From: Chitinophaga silvatica
GTDB lineage: Bacteria; Bacteroidota; Bacteroidia; Chitinophagales; Chitinophagaceae
Length of the DNA stretch: 64,000 bases
Assembly (NCBI RefSeq): GCF_003419895.1
Contig: NZ_QPMM01000003.1
Location: 295,708-359,707 of the forward strand
Direction of reading: 5' to 3'
Shown piece after piece: positions 1-9,127 of the stretch. Numbering within the stretch: the first letter of the stretch is position 1; each line of letters starts with the position of its first letter. The notes beneath the pieces are model-generated. The model saw nothing but the letters and a program-made list of their open reading frames with translations. It was not told where the DNA came from and made no database searches. The position numbers were made by a program, and so were the translations under genes.

Positions 1-1813
1 CTGGAGCATGTTCCAAATCGAGGTCTTTCTGATAAAAAGAAGGTCCGTTAATTCCATTGGGGAAACGATGCAATGAAAGCGGCCGGTCTTTTAAATGAGG
101 GAGTAAAAATTTGGCAACTGACAGATAATAATCGATCAATTGTCCTTTGGTAATTTTTTCATCAGGCCAATAAAGTTTGGTTTGATTACTCAATACTACT
201 TTCTTTCCATTGAGCGTAAGGGTACGATCATTTTCTGTAGTTGCCATATCGGGTTGTTTAGGTTTTTCCGGATGTACATCTTTTGCTGGTTTATCTTCTC
301 TAAGCCCTAAATAAATAGGTTGTCGAAGATGCCCGTCACTGGTCCATTCCTGGAACTTCACTTCACACACTAATACTGGTTTAACCCAGGTGACAGGTGT
401 ATTTGTATTGATTTTCTCATCAAACGGAGAGGTTTTGATAATCAATGATTGCAGGCGTTTATATAGCTCATCGATGGTTTCACCATTAAGTCCGCCTCCG
501 CAATGGCCAATATATTCGAGGTGTTTATTGTTATACATTCCCAGAACCAGCGAACCAATTTTATTTCGGCTGCCTCTGGGAGCAGTATAGCCACATATTA
601 GCGCTTCCTGTTCATTTACAATCTTGATTTTCAGCCATGATTTACCACGTTTTCCTTCTTCATAAATTCCATCAGTTCTTTTGGCAATAATGCCTTCCCA
701 TTGTTCTCCTTTAGCCTTCTCATAAAACTTAATTCCATTTTTCAGGATATGATTGGAGTATTGAAGATGCTTGTCTTTTATGCCTGCCAATAAATCTTTT
801 AACAGCGACTTCCGTTCGAGGAGTGTAAGATGTTGTAATTCGTTTCCATCCAGATGTAGCAGATCAAAAATTACATAAACCAGCAGGCCTTTTCCTGTGG
901 TTTTATATTGCTGGAGTTGTTGAAAGTCGGAGCGTTTATCCTTCCCTAATATAATTATTTCTCCATCCAACACTGCATCGTGTTCTAATTTTGCAAGAGC
1001 GGAAACGACATCAGGATAGGCGTCTGTAAAGGATTTCTGATTTCGTGAATAAAGGTCGACCTGTTGTTCTTTGATAGCAGCAATTGCTCTGTATCCATCC
1101 CATTTGGTTTCAAAAAGCCAGCTATCTCCATCAAATGGCTCAGCCACGAGGGTTGCCAACATAGGTTTATAGACCTTTTTCATCTTTTGTTTGGAGGGTA
1201 TTGGCTCACTTAGATGAACTACTCGTTTTTTTTTTGCTGCACTAGTGGCAGCTTTCTCCTTTAAACCCTGGGCTTTAACTCTTTCAGGAGTATAATCTTC
1301 GCTATCGTATTGATCCTGGGCGTATTTATCTTTATGCTTGATAAGCAGCCACGAATTATCGCCTCTTCCTTTCATTCTTACCAATGCAAATTCGCCTTTC
1401 AACTTTTTCCCCTTCATCACAATCTTCAGATCACCATCCTTAATTTCTTTTAAAGCTTCTTTATCGAAGCTGCTACCATCAGGACGCAGTAGTTCGTAGG
1501 TTCCTTTATCCCATATATACACAGTACCTGCACCGTAGTTACCGGCAGGTATTGTTCCTTCAAAGTCTTTGTAATCGTAAGGGTGATCCTCTACTTCCAT
1601 TGCCAGGCGCTTATCTGCCGGATTTAGGGAAGGGCCTTTAGGTACTGCCCAGCTTTTCAGAACACCATCTACTTCCAGCCTGAAGTCGTAATGTAAATGA
1701 GAAGCATGGTGACGCTGTACCACAAAAATATGTTGAGCCCCCTTAGACTTTCCGGCCTGGGGTTCGGTTGTAGATTTAAAATCTCTTTTCTGTTTATATT
1801 TTGCCAGACTCAT
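1..1813 (-). CDS. ligD: ATP-dependent DNA ligase D (LigD), 3' part beyond window
   Basis: Multidomain ligase of bacterial non-homologous end joining; it trims, fills and seals double-strand breaks held by Ku. About 604 codons are present and the frame is open from the ATG at 1813 to the left edge. Domain order: 3'-phosphoesterase (about residues 10-190, with HHASHLHYDFRLE), then the adenylating ligase domain with the KWDG nucleotidyl-lysine motif (Lys about 237), then the start of the primase/polymerase domain at the edge (RPLSLHRFPNGINGPSFYQ). This PE-Lig-Pol order differs from the Pol-PE-Lig order of the mycobacterial enzyme. Its ATG overlaps the Ku stop codon (ATGA), so the two are probably translationally coupled. 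The C-terminus lies outside the window. Confidence 0.95.
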   Translation of the reverse strand, partial: MSLAKYKQKRDFKSTTEPQAGKSKGAQHIFVVQRHHASHLHYDFRLEVDGVLKSWAVPKGPSLNPADKRLAMEVEDHPYDYKDFEGTIPAGNYGAGTVYIWDKGTYELLRPDGSSFDKEALKEIKDGDLKIVMKGKKLKGEFALVRMKGRGDNSWLLIKHKDKYAQDQYDSEDYTPERVKAQGLKEKAATSAAKKKRVVHLSEPIPSKQKMKKVYKPMLATLVAEPFDGDSWLFETKWDGYRAIAAIKEQQVDLYSRNQKSFTDAYPDVVSALAKLEHDAVLDGEIIILGKDKRSDFQQLQQYKTTGKGLLVYVIFDLLHLDGNELQHLTLLERKSLLKDLLAGIKDKHLQYSNHILKNGIKFYEKAKGEQWEGIIAKRTDGIYEEGKRGKSWLKIKIVNEQEALICGYTAPRGSRNKIGSLVLGMYNNKHLEYIGHCGGGLNGETIDELYKRLQSLIIKTSPFDEKINTNTPVTWVKPVLVCEVKFQEWTSDGHLRQPIYLGLREDKPAKDVHPEKPKQPDMATTENDRTLTLNGKKVVLSNQTKLYWPDEKITKGQLIDYYLSVAKFLLPHLKDRPLSLHRFPNGINGPSFYQKDLDLEHAP

Positions 1814-2595
1814 GAAGCACGTTTTTTAGTAGTAGAAGGTTTACCAAGGCTTGCTTTTAGCTGATCAAAAAGGTTATCACTTTTTGTATGAACGACTTCT
1901 AGTTTTTTAACCGCAGGTTTTTTACCACTAGCTTTCGCCTTGATTATTTTCAGAAGTTCTGCTTTGTAATCGTCTTTATATGCACTTATATCGAACTTTG
2001 TAGTGTATTGTTTTACGAGTTCTGTAGCCATATCTAGTTCTTTCTTATCCAGCTTAATACCTTTAGGCAGGTTGAGGTCTTCAGATGATCTAACTTCTTC
2101 TGCAAATCTGAGTTGCTGAAGAAGCAGGTATTTATCGCGGGGGCGAACAACAGCTAAGTGTTCCTGTGATCTTAGCACAAATCTGCCCAGCCCTGCTTTA
2201 CCGGTTTTACTGAGGGTTTGATATAGTAATTCGTAAGCCTTTTCTCCTCCTTTTGCCGGTTCGATAAAATAAGAGGTTTCGAAGAAAATATCGTCGATCT
2301 CATTTTCAACAACAAACGACTCAATTTCAATGATTTTAGTACGCTTAGGGCTGGCGGCTTCAAAGTCGCTATCCTCCAGCATAACATACTCATCATTGTA
2401 CAAATAGCCTTTTTTGATCTGTTCCCAGGGCACTTCTTTACCGGTATTTTCATTTACTCTGAGATACTTGATATGTGCTCCATTTTTACTGTCGAGCATA
2501 TCAAGATTTAACCGGCTATCCTGTGTAGCACTGAATAGCTTCACCGGTATATTTACAAGGCCAAAGCCTATTGATCCAGACCAAATAGCTCTCAT
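1810..2595 (-). CDS. ku: Non-homologous end joining protein Ku
   Basis: Bacterial Ku forms a homodimeric ring on broken DNA ends and recruits LigD. The protein is about 261 aa, the usual size for bacterial Ku, and begins MRAIWSGSIGFGLVNIPVKL, the typical family N-terminus. The frame is open upstream to a TTG at 2691, but the ATG at 2595 is where family similarity begins, so I chose it. The C-terminal tail is lysine-rich (KKPAVKKLE, TTKKRAS), as expected for a LigD-recruiting and DNA-contacting tail. The stop overlaps the ligD start by 4 bp, giving a two-gene NHEJ operon transcribed away from the small gene at 2704. Confidence 0.95.
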   Translation of the reverse strand: MRAIWSGSIGFGLVNIPVKLFSATQDSRLNLDMLDSKNGAHIKYLRVNENTGKEVPWEQIKKGYLYNDEYVMLEDSDFEAASPKRTKIIEIESFVVENEIDDIFFETSYFIEPAKGGEKAYELLYQTLSKTGKAGLGRFVLRSQEHLAVVRPRDKYLLLQQLRFAEEVRSSEDLNLPKGIKLDKKELDMATELVKQYTTKFDISAYKDDYKAELLKIIKAKASGKKPAVKKLEVVHTKSDNLFDQLKASLGKPSTTKKRAS

Positions 2596-2703
2596 ATCAT
2601 TGAGGTTTGATGTGAAAGAAAAACTAAACACAAATAGTACCAGTTGAAGAATATCGCGGCATAACTTTTGGATTTTCGGGTGTGTAACCAAAACCCTTTT
2701 TTT

Positions 2704-3063
2704 ATGGATAAACCAGGAGAAATGACAACTTTAACAAGAGTACTTGAAAAGCTGCATGAAAGAGGCTTTGATCATGAGTTAAAGATGAGTGATCATGGCA
2801 GATTTCAGAACTCAGATAATCAGAAAATTTATAATCCTGAAGACCTTACAATTATTAAAACATACAGGTTTGAAGGAGAATCAGATCCTGATGACTCTTC
2901 TGTTTTATATGTAATGGAAGATAAGGATGGCGATAAAAGTTATGTGCTGGATGCATACGGTACCTATGCTGCAGATGCACATGAAGGATCAGGGTTTGAT
3001 GATTTTATTAAAAAGATTAGGGTTGAAGAGCGAGAAGAGCAGCTGGTGTATGGAAATTGTTAA
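2704..3063 (+). CDS. Small conserved protein (often labelled phosphoribosylpyrophosphate synthetase in Bacteroidota)
   Basis: A 119-aa acidic protein starting MDKPGEMTTLTRVLEKLHER. It resembles a family of about 100-aa Bacteroidota proteins (N-terminal helix, then an RFEGxxDPDDxSVLY-type motif and a VLDAYGTYA motif) that databases often name phosphoribosylpyrophosphate synthetase. The length is far too short for a real PRPP synthetase and no PRPP-binding loop is visible, so that name should be treated as a misannotation. Start: the reading frame begins at a TTG at 2668, but ATG 2704 (or 2722) fits better. It is divergent from ku and is followed by a strong terminator. The function is unknown. 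Confidence 0.75.
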   Translation: MDKPGEMTTLTRVLEKLHERGFDHELKMSDHGRFQNSDNQKIYNPEDLTIIKTYRFEGESDPDDSSVLYVMEDKDGDKSYVLDAYGTYAADAHEGSGFDDFIKKIRVEEREEQLVYGNC

Positions 3064-3086
3064 TATTCTGTTTATTACAAGAAATT

Positions 3087-3115
3087 AAATAACCCGCCTG
3101 ATTAGCGGGTTATTT
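3087..3115. terminator. Bidirectional intrinsic terminator
   Basis: An 11-bp perfect stem (AAATAACCCGC / GCGGGTTATTT) with a 7-nt loop, flanked by T-runs on both strands. It lies between the convergent genes ending at 3063 (+) and 3154 (-) and can serve both. Confidence 0.85.
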
Positions 3116-3153
3116 TTTATATAGAGTGAAGAAAGTATTCTACAGTTTGCCAG

Positions 3154-3675
3154 CTATTCGGCTGCAGCCGCTTCGTTGACGGTAGATTCAGCTACTTCAG
3201 TTAACATAACATCGGCATTTTTCTCTTCTTCCAATGTACTTTCCAGAATATTGGCTATTACATCATGACCCATGACTTTCGCAAGGGTTTTAAGGCTTCC
3301 ATAGGCGGCAATCTCATAATGTTCTACCTTTTGAGCAGAAATGATAATACCTGCATCTCTCACCGCACTATCCATGTCTGTTTCGTCAATAACTTCCTGA
3401 CCTTCGGTTAGTAATCCGGCCATTGCTTCACATTTTTTTGCCTGGGCTTTTTTTCCGAGCAATTCAAAGATATGTTCGAGTCTTGCTACGTGTTCCTTTG
3501 TTTCTTCGAGATGGGAAGCTATGCATTGTTGCAGTTCTTCAGAACTTGCGGCTTTGTACATTTTGGGCAAAGCTTTTACCAGGCTCTTTTCGGCCCAGTA
3601 AATATCTTTTAATTCATCTACAAAAAGTTCATGGAACTTAGACTCATGATTATGCTGTTTTTTTGTCGTAGGCAT
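3154..3675 (-). CDS. Ferritin-like protein of the YciE/YciF (DUF892) family
   Basis: 173 aa, predicted all-helical. The N-terminal [20 protein letters not shown] is the recognisable start of the DUF892 four-helix bundle, and Glu/His pairs recur in the helices ([33 protein letters not shown]) as expected for a di-iron ferritin-like fold. Related proteins are induced by stress; whether this one has ferroxidase activity cannot be judged here. The tail VNEAAAAE is low-complexity. It lies 43 bp downstream of the proline-rich small gene at 3719-3937, probably in one transcript, and ends at the shared terminator. Confidence 0.9.
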   Translation of the reverse strand: MPTTKKQHNHESKFHELFVDELKDIYWAEKSLVKALPKMYKAASSEELQQCIASHLEETKEHVARLEHIFELLGKKAQAKKCEAMAGLLTEGQEVIDETDMDSAVRDAGIIISAQKVEHYEIAAYGSLKTLAKVMGHDVIANILESTLEEEKNADVMLTEVAESTVNEAAAAE

Positions 3676-3718
3676 TGTTAATGGTTTTTAGATTAAGAAT
3701 AAGAAATGGAGATACATT

Positions 3719-3937
3719 TTAATTTTTGTCTGGATATTTACGTTTGAATGCAGTTTCATCTGATTGCGGATCCGCGGGTTTTCTTGGTGTTTCTACATCA
3801 GGAACTTCTTCAGGAACCTGCGGTAATTCGGGTTTATCAGGAGGAGGTTGCACAGGTGTTGGATTTTCACGTCCAGGCTGCTGCTTATCCGGAGAATTAG
3901 GGTCTGGAATGTTCTGTTCTTTATCCTGGGTACTCAT
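3719..3937 (-). CDS. Small proline-rich hypothetical protein
   Basis: 72 aa, dominated by Pro, Glu, Asp and Lys (for example PVQPPPDKPELPQVPEEVP), with no hydrophobic core, signal peptide or membrane segment. It is probably intrinsically disordered. It starts at an ATG and lies immediately upstream of the DUF892 gene in the same direction, which suggests co-expression with a stress protein. The opposite strand is also open (3726-4010), but that frame is glycine/serine/cysteine-rich and reads as the shadow of the proline codons. The function is unknown. Confidence 0.6.
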   Translation of the reverse strand: MSTQDKEQNIPDPNSPDKQQPGRENPTPVQPPPDKPELPQVPEEVPDVETPRKPADPQSDETAFKRKYPDKN

Positions 3938-4230
3938 AACAATTAATTTTATGGTTAAAACTCATCTCTGTAAAAAGGTCCAAAGTCTATTCCATCTATC
4001 ATCAATATAAAATCAAAGCCGCCATAAGCATCAATATAAGATAAGCCAGTACTAAGGGCTGTGATTATGATACGCCAGAGCTACACGAGAAAAGATCAAA
4101 TCAGGGTAACGCAATAATAGCGTGTAGAATAATGAGGCACTCTGTGGAATATGTTGCGCACAGTGAATTTTAATCGCTAAAATCGCTATAAAATAGTAAC
4201 TTCAATAACTTACTTATCCTATCTATTCAA

Positions 4231-5658
4231 ATGCATTTCCCAGTACAGAAAAAAATACAAGTAGGTTTTTTTATTGCATTTACTGTAATTGTAACAGCGT
4301 CCATTTTCTCTTATCTGGTAGCTAAGAATTTGTTGGACAATGCTGGTAGATTAAATCATGCTATTGAAGTATCCAAACGACTTGAAGTAATCACTCGTCA
4401 GTTAAAAGAAGCAGAGTCTGCCGTTCGTGGATATAATCTGACTAAAGACAGCTCATTCTTAAATCCCAGTATCAAGGAACGAATTGGCAGAATTAGCAAT
4501 GAGTACATACTCCTTCGAAAAATTACCGCAGAAAGTGAAAAACAACAACGGCATTTAGACACACTACAGGAGCTGCTTGAAATTAAATATATGCAGTTCG
4601 AAGCTGGTGGCCAGATTCTCAGCCAGCAAAACAAGGAATCATCAGTGAAGGAAGGGGAAAAATATATGGATATGATTGATGATAAGGTCAGGGATATGAT
4701 CAGAATAGAAGAAACTTTAGTTCAACAAAAATCAGAATTATTCCACTTCTATGCTGTATTATGGGTACCTGTGATCTTCATTTCTTCATTGGTAGCCATC
4801 CTAATCGGAATATATTCCTACATTACACTAACCCGGGAATTTAAGTTACAACTTCATATAGAGAGCAGAATGAAATCTTATCAAAGGGAGTTGCAACAAA
4901 ATATTCAATTATTAAACAAAACGAATCAGGAGCTGGAGCAATTCGCTTATGTAGCCTCGCATGATCTGCAGGAGCCGCTCCGTAAAATATCCACCTTTAG
5001 CGACAGGCTACAGTCCAAGTTTAAGTCGAGCTTGCCTGAGGACGCGAATCAATTGATCGAACGGATGGTTTCGGCTGTTTCCAGGATGCGTATTCTTATC
5101 AACGATCTGTTAATATTCTCCAGGGCCGGAAGAATTACACCTGAGAGCATCAAGCCGGTAGATATGACCAAGGTTTTGGAAGATGTGCTGATCGATTTAG
5201 AATTACCGCTTGAAGAAAAAAATGCACTCGTGAATTATGATCAGCTGCCTATTATTGAAGGTAGTGATACCTCCTTTCATCAGCTCTTTCAGAATTTACT
5301 GGCCAATTCTATAAAATTTGCCAGTCCTGAAAGAAGGTTGGAAATAAACATACATCACAGGATTATGGCGGGCCGCGATCTGGAAGTAGTTAAAGAAACC
5401 AGGTGGAGCGAAAAATTTTGCCGAATCAGTATTGATGATAATGGAATTGGGTTCGAGCAGGCGTATGCCGACAGGATATTCCTGATCTTCCAACGATTGC
5501 ATGGCATTAGCGAATTTTCAGGCACAGGCATTGGGTTAGCCATTTGTAAAAAAATTGTTGATAGTCATAATGGCTTTATACATGCTTACAGTGCTCCGGA
5601 TAAAGGAGCCACATTTGTAATTATACTGCCATTAAAGCAACAACAGGAAGGCTCATAA
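4231..5658 (+). CDS. CHASE3-type membrane sensor histidine kinase
   Basis: 475 aa. A transmembrane helix at about residues 11-31 is followed by a helical periplasmic region (about 35-175) that looks like CHASE3, a second transmembrane helix at about 178-200, a coiled linker, and the dimerisation domain with VASHDLQEPL (phospho-acceptor His244). The C-terminal ATPase domain has the N-box FHQLFQNLLANSIKFA and the glycine boxes DNGIGF and GTGIGLA. The ASHDLQEP form of the H-box is typical of phytochrome-like HWE/HisKA kinases. There is no receiver of its own; the gene 61 bp downstream supplies one. It probably senses an envelope signal, but the ligand is unknown. Confidence 0.9.
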   Translation: MHFPVQKKIQVGFFIAFTVIVTASIFSYLVAKNLLDNAGRLNHAIEVSKRLEVITRQLKEAESAVRGYNLTKDSSFLNPSIKERIGRISNEYILLRKITAESEKQQRHLDTLQELLEIKYMQFEAGGQILSQQNKESSVKEGEKYMDMIDDKVRDMIRIEETLVQQKSELFHFYAVLWVPVIFISSLVAILIGIYSYITLTREFKLQLHIESRMKSYQRELQQNIQLLNKTNQELEQFAYVASHDLQEPLRKISTFSDRLQSKFKSSLPEDANQLIERMVSAVSRMRILINDLLIFSRAGRITPESIKPVDMTKVLEDVLIDLELPLEEKNALVNYDQLPIIEGSDTSFHQLFQNLLANSIKFASPERRLEINIHHRIMAGRDLEVVKETRWSEKFCRISIDDNGIGFEQAYADRIFLIFQRLHGISEFSGTGIGLAICKKIVDSHNGFIHAYSAPDKGATFVIILPLKQQQEGS

Positions 5659-5719
5659 AAAGATTAGCATTTTTATTGCTGTGAATTCTTATTGCCAATA
5701 TCAAAATGATTAACTACTA

Positions 5720-7159
5720 ATGAGCGAACATCCGATACACATTCTAATGATTGATGATGATGAAGATGATTTCTTTTTGGTAACGGAGTTACTTCAGGAT
5801 ATTTCTCCCGGTCAGTATACTTTAGAGTGGGCCTCCAACTACCAGAAAGGTATTACAGCAATTGAGAACAACAAACATGATATACTCCTGGTAGATTACC
5901 GCCTGGGGCCTTATACGGGTATAGATATCCTAAAATATATTCAGGAGAAACCATCACAGTTACCTGTTATTATGCTAACAGGGAAGGGAGATTATAAGAT
6001 CGATAAAGAAGCCATGCTTGCAGGTGCATATGATTATCTGGTGAAAGGAGAAATATCTGCCGATCTGCTGGAAAGATCTATTCGCTATGCGCTTGATGAA
6101 TATAGCCATCGGCGTACTATAGAAGAAAGTGAAAAAAGATATTACGGAATTTTCGAAAAAGCCCATGATCTGATTGTATTGGCAGATTGTGATCAGAATA
6201 TTATAGATGCCAATCCAATAGCCCTGAAGGTTTTAGGATACAGTAGAGAGAGTTTAATGCAACTGAATCTACGTCAGCTTTTTGCATTGGAAGATCAGGG
6301 CGAACAGTTTATCCGTCAGATATGCGACAATGAAAGTGTAAGCTCCCGGGAATATGAATTTAAAACCGCTGATAATAAGAAGCTGATAGTACTTATAAAT
6401 GCTGTTACTCTAGACGAAGCTGCTCAGATTTTCCTTTGTGTGATACAGGATATTACTGAAAAGAAGAGAGAAGAGCAGGAAAAACAACACCAGGAAAAAT
6501 TTGTAATCACAGGTAGAATTGCCAGGGTTATTGCCCACGAGGTGAGAAACCCATTAACAAATATCCTGCTTGCTGTAAGTCAGTTTAAAGATGAAGAGGT
6601 TGTACAGGCAAATGAAGAATCCAGTATTTACACCGATATAATAGAGCGTAACTGTACCAGAATAAACCAGCTGATTACTGAGTTATTGCATAGCACAAGA
6701 ATGATAGAGCTTCATACTATGCAGCACGGAATTAATGAGTTGGTGGAGAAAACCTTGTTGCTGGCTCAGGACAGAATTCAGCTCAATGAAATTAAACTGG
6801 TGAAAGAACTCATTATACCCGATATTATTGTTAGTGCTGATGAAGAAAAGATGATTATTGCTTTTCTCAATATTATCATCAATGCTATAGAGGCAATGGA
6901 GCCAGGGGAAGGTATTCTTAGTATTAGTACGGCTAAAAGTCAGGATAAGGCATTATTAAAAATTGGTGATAACGGAGTGGGAATACCGGAAGATAAATTA
7001 GCGAGGCTTTTTGATCCGTTCTATACCAGCAAAGCAAAGGGAACCGGGCTTGGATTAACGAGTACACAGAATATTCTCTTAAATCACAAAGGAGCTATTT
7101 ATGTGGATAGTGTACCGGGAAAAGGAACAACGTTTACTATTGCACTACCTATAACATAA
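5720..7159 (+). CDS. Cytoplasmic hybrid: receiver - PAS - histidine kinase
   Basis: 479 aa, no membrane segment. Residues 1-125 form a receiver (MIDDDEDD acidic pocket, phospho-Asp59 in LLVDYRLG, Lys in YLVKGE). Residues about 135-250 form a PAS domain, and the kinase core follows with IAHEVRNPLTN (His273), DNGVGIP and GTGLGL. The receiver is at the N-terminus, so the kinase could be switched by phosphotransfer from another kinase, such as the CHASE3 protein just upstream. The two genes are probably one operon ending at the hairpin at 7163-7201. The PAS ligand is unknown. Confidence 0.9.
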   Translation: MSEHPIHILMIDDDEDDFFLVTELLQDISPGQYTLEWASNYQKGITAIENNKHDILLVDYRLGPYTGIDILKYIQEKPSQLPVIMLTGKGDYKIDKEAMLAGAYDYLVKGEISADLLERSIRYALDEYSHRRTIEESEKRYYGIFEKAHDLIVLADCDQNIIDANPIALKVLGYSRESLMQLNLRQLFALEDQGEQFIRQICDNESVSSREYEFKTADNKKLIVLINAVTLDEAAQIFLCVIQDITEKKREEQEKQHQEKFVITGRIARVIAHEVRNPLTNILLAVSQFKDEEVVQANEESSIYTDIIERNCTRINQLITELLHSTRMIELHTMQHGINELVEKTLLLAQDRIQLNEIKLVKELIIPDIIVSADEEKMIIAFLNIIINAIEAMEPGEGILSISTAKSQDKALLKIGDNGVGIPEDKLARLFDPFYTSKAKGTGLGLTSTQNILLNHKGAIYVDSVPGKGTTFTIALPIT

Positions 7160-7162
7160 AAG

Positions 7163-7201
7163 AAGAATGACGGACCGCAACAAGTGCAATCCGTCATTCT
7201 T
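7163..7201. terminator. Bidirectional terminator between convergent genes
   Basis: A 12-bp perfect stem (AAGAATGACGGA / TCCGTCATTCTT) with a 15-nt loop fills the gap between the stop codons of the hybrid kinase (7159) and the sigma-54 regulator (7204). It lacks a long T-run on the plus strand, so termination efficiency is uncertain. Confidence 0.65.
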
Positions 7202-7203
7202 AA

Positions 7204-8637
7204 TCAGTAATTAATATTGAGCAAACGAAGTTTATTATAAAGTGTTTTCCGATCAATATTCAGTACCTGTGCGGCTTTTGTTTTATTATACTTCACCTCT
7301 TTCAGTACATTAATGATCTTATTGTATTCTGCCTGCAGCGCTACTGTTTTTAAATCGTTATCGTTCGACAGAATAGCTAATTCTCCTGAAACCGGTACTT
7401 CATCTGGTATTTGCAGGAACGATTCTTTCATTTCCAGAGGCAGCGCCGACATGGTGATATCTTCCATTTCCGGAGTTAGCAGACATGCTCTTCTTATAAC
7501 GTTTTTTAGTTCACGAATATTACCCGGCCAGGAATATTGTCTGAAACATTCCCAAACTTCGGGAGATATTTTGCCGCATGTTTTATCCAGTTCTTTTTCT
7601 ACCTGGTTTACAAACGCAACTGTAAACAGAGGCAGATCTTCTCTTCTTTCTCTCAACGGAGGTATGTAGATAGTAAATTCATTGAACCTGTGAAACAGGT
7701 CTTCTCTGAACTTACCTCTTTGAACGGATTCAGAAAGCTTCTCATTTGAAGCAACAATAATCCTTACATCTACCGGTATTTCCTTAAGGCTACCTACACG
7801 GCGAATTACTTTCTCCTGTAAAACACGCAGAAGAGCTACCTGAATATCGTAGGAGAGGTTGGAAATCTCATCAAGGAAAAGAGTACCGCCCTGAGCTTGT
7901 TCGAAAGCTCCGATCTTAGTATTGATAGCACCGGTAAAAGACCCTTTTTCGTGACCAAACAATTCGCTGGCAGCGAGTTCTTTCGACAGGCTACCACAAT
8001 CGAGGGCAACGAATGGTTGTTGATTTCTTTTACTGTGATGATGGATCAGGTGGGCAACTGATTCTTTACCTGTACCTGTTTCACCAAAAATGATTACACT
8101 ATAATCTGTAGGAGCTACCAGGCGGATTTGGCGGAATAACTCTTTGGCGCCATCGCTATCGCCATACACATATTTATCATTTTTATCGCTCTGATTACGA
8201 GAAAGAAGTGTTTCTCGTACTTCGGGTTCTGAGCCTGATTCCACAGGTCTTACAGCCTGCCGTTCCTGTTCTGCTTCTTTATGAGCAAAGGCTTTATGAA
8301 CGAGATTCAGAATTTCGTCGGGATACAGAGGTTTTGATAAATAATCGTAGGCTCCATTTTTAACCATTTCCACTGCGACTCTTACATCAGTATATCCAGT
8401 AATTATGATTACAATGGTAGAAGGATTAATTTGATGAATATCCTGCAGCAATTGTGCACCATCAGTATCTTTCAGTCTATAATCGCATAGAACGAGATCA
8501 TAGTTTTTTTCCTTCATCATTTTTAATGCAGCATTACCCGTCATGGTAGTATCCACATCAAAGCCGTGCTTTCCTAAGAATTTACTTAGGAGAGTACAGA
8601 TATTGATTTCATCGTCTATTATTAAAATATTTTTCAT
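7204..8637 (-). CDS. Sigma-54-dependent response regulator (NtrC type)
   Basis: 477 aa. The receiver (about 1-120) has the LIIDDE pocket, phospho-Asp52 in LVLCDYRL and KPLYP. The AAA+ domain (about 165-395) has Walker A GETGTGKES, the sigma-54-contacting loop in the form GSFTGA, Walker B GGTLFLDEI and the arginine-finger region FREDLFHRFNEF. A Fis-type helix-turn-helix ends the protein (KTKAAQVLNIDRKTLYNKL). Sigma-54 is therefore expected in this genome. The cognate kinase may be one of the two kinases encoded convergently. No sigma-54 target site was found in the immediate neighbourhood. Confidence 0.95.
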   Translation of the reverse strand: MKNILIIDDEINICTLLSKFLGKHGFDVDTTMTGNAALKMMKEKNYDLVLCDYRLKDTDGAQLLQDIHQINPSTIVIIITGYTDVRVAVEMVKNGAYDYLSKPLYPDEILNLVHKAFAHKEAEQERQAVRPVESGSEPEVRETLLSRNQSDKNDKYVYGDSDGAKELFRQIRLVAPTDYSVIIFGETGTGKESVAHLIHHHSKRNQQPFVALDCGSLSKELAASELFGHEKGSFTGAINTKIGAFEQAQGGTLFLDEISNLSYDIQVALLRVLQEKVIRRVGSLKEIPVDVRIIVASNEKLSESVQRGKFREDLFHRFNEFTIYIPPLRERREDLPLFTVAFVNQVEKELDKTCGKISPEVWECFRQYSWPGNIRELKNVIRRACLLTPEMEDITMSALPLEMKESFLQIPDEVPVSGELAILSNDNDLKTVALQAEYNKIINVLKEVKYNKTKAAQVLNIDRKTLYNKLRLLNINY

Positions 8638-8704
8638 ACTTCTTTAATATGTGGTAATTGGCAGTATGGTTAAAATTAGTAATTAAAAATAACAGGGATC
8701 ACTG

Positions 8705-9127
8705 TCAAATTCTAATATGATCTATTAATTCATCAACATGCTTAACACTAAAAGGTTTAGCTAAGAAAAAGGTTGCACCTGCTTTAAGGGCGGTTTGCTT
8801 TTCCAAAGCGTTATCATAAGCACTAATGGTTATAACTGGCAGAGTTGGGCATTTTTCCTTTATAATTGGTAATGCCTCCAGTCCGGAACCATCAGGCAGA
8901 TGAATATCGAGAAACAGTAGGTCGGGTTGATGTTTCAGAATATCCTGCATGCCCAGACCTAATTCATGCACATATCGAACAGAGTATCCATGTCGTACCA
9001 ATGTGAGCTGCAATAACTTACATATATCGGGCTCATCGTCGATAATCAGAATACTCGGCCCTTTAGTACTATTGTCAGTTGGAACCAATTCTGACAGGCT
9101 CCAGGCTGTTTTGTTTCGCTGTAACAT
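8705..9127 (-). CDS. Stand-alone response regulator receiver domain
   Basis: 140 aa, of which about 25-140 is a single CheY-like receiver (ILIIDDEPDICKLL pocket, phospho-Asp in LLFLDIHLPDG, Thr/Ser in VITISAY, Lys in FLAKPFS). There is no output domain. The 5' end overlaps the 3' end of the glycosyltransferase gene by 53 bp in another frame; no ATG lies between the start at 9127 and the receiver fold, so the overlap appears genuine. With the sigma-54 regulator 67 bp downstream it probably forms one operon of glycosyltransferase, receiver and activator. It could be a phosphate sink or shuttle for the nearby kinases. Confidence 0.9.
   Translation of the reverse strand: MLQRNKTAWSLSELVPTDNSTKGPSILIIDDEPDICKLLQLTLVRHGYSVRYVHELGLGMQDILKHQPDLLFLDIHLPDGSGLEALPIIKEKCPTLPVITISAYDNALEKQTALKAGATFFLAKPFSVKHVDELIDHIRI

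Noticed and set aside
2596..2691. 32-residue N-terminal extension of Ku
   Set aside because: It depends on a TTG start and lies before the conserved MRAIWSG N-terminus.
2704..3063. Phosphoribosylpyrophosphate synthetase
   Set aside because: The protein is about 119 aa and lacks a PRPP loop; only the conventional database label suggests this function.
3726..4010. Open frame opposite the proline-rich gene (Gly/Ser/Cys-rich, 94 aa)
   Set aside because: Its composition is what proline codons give on the other strand; the minus-strand frame lies next to and in line with the DUF892 gene.
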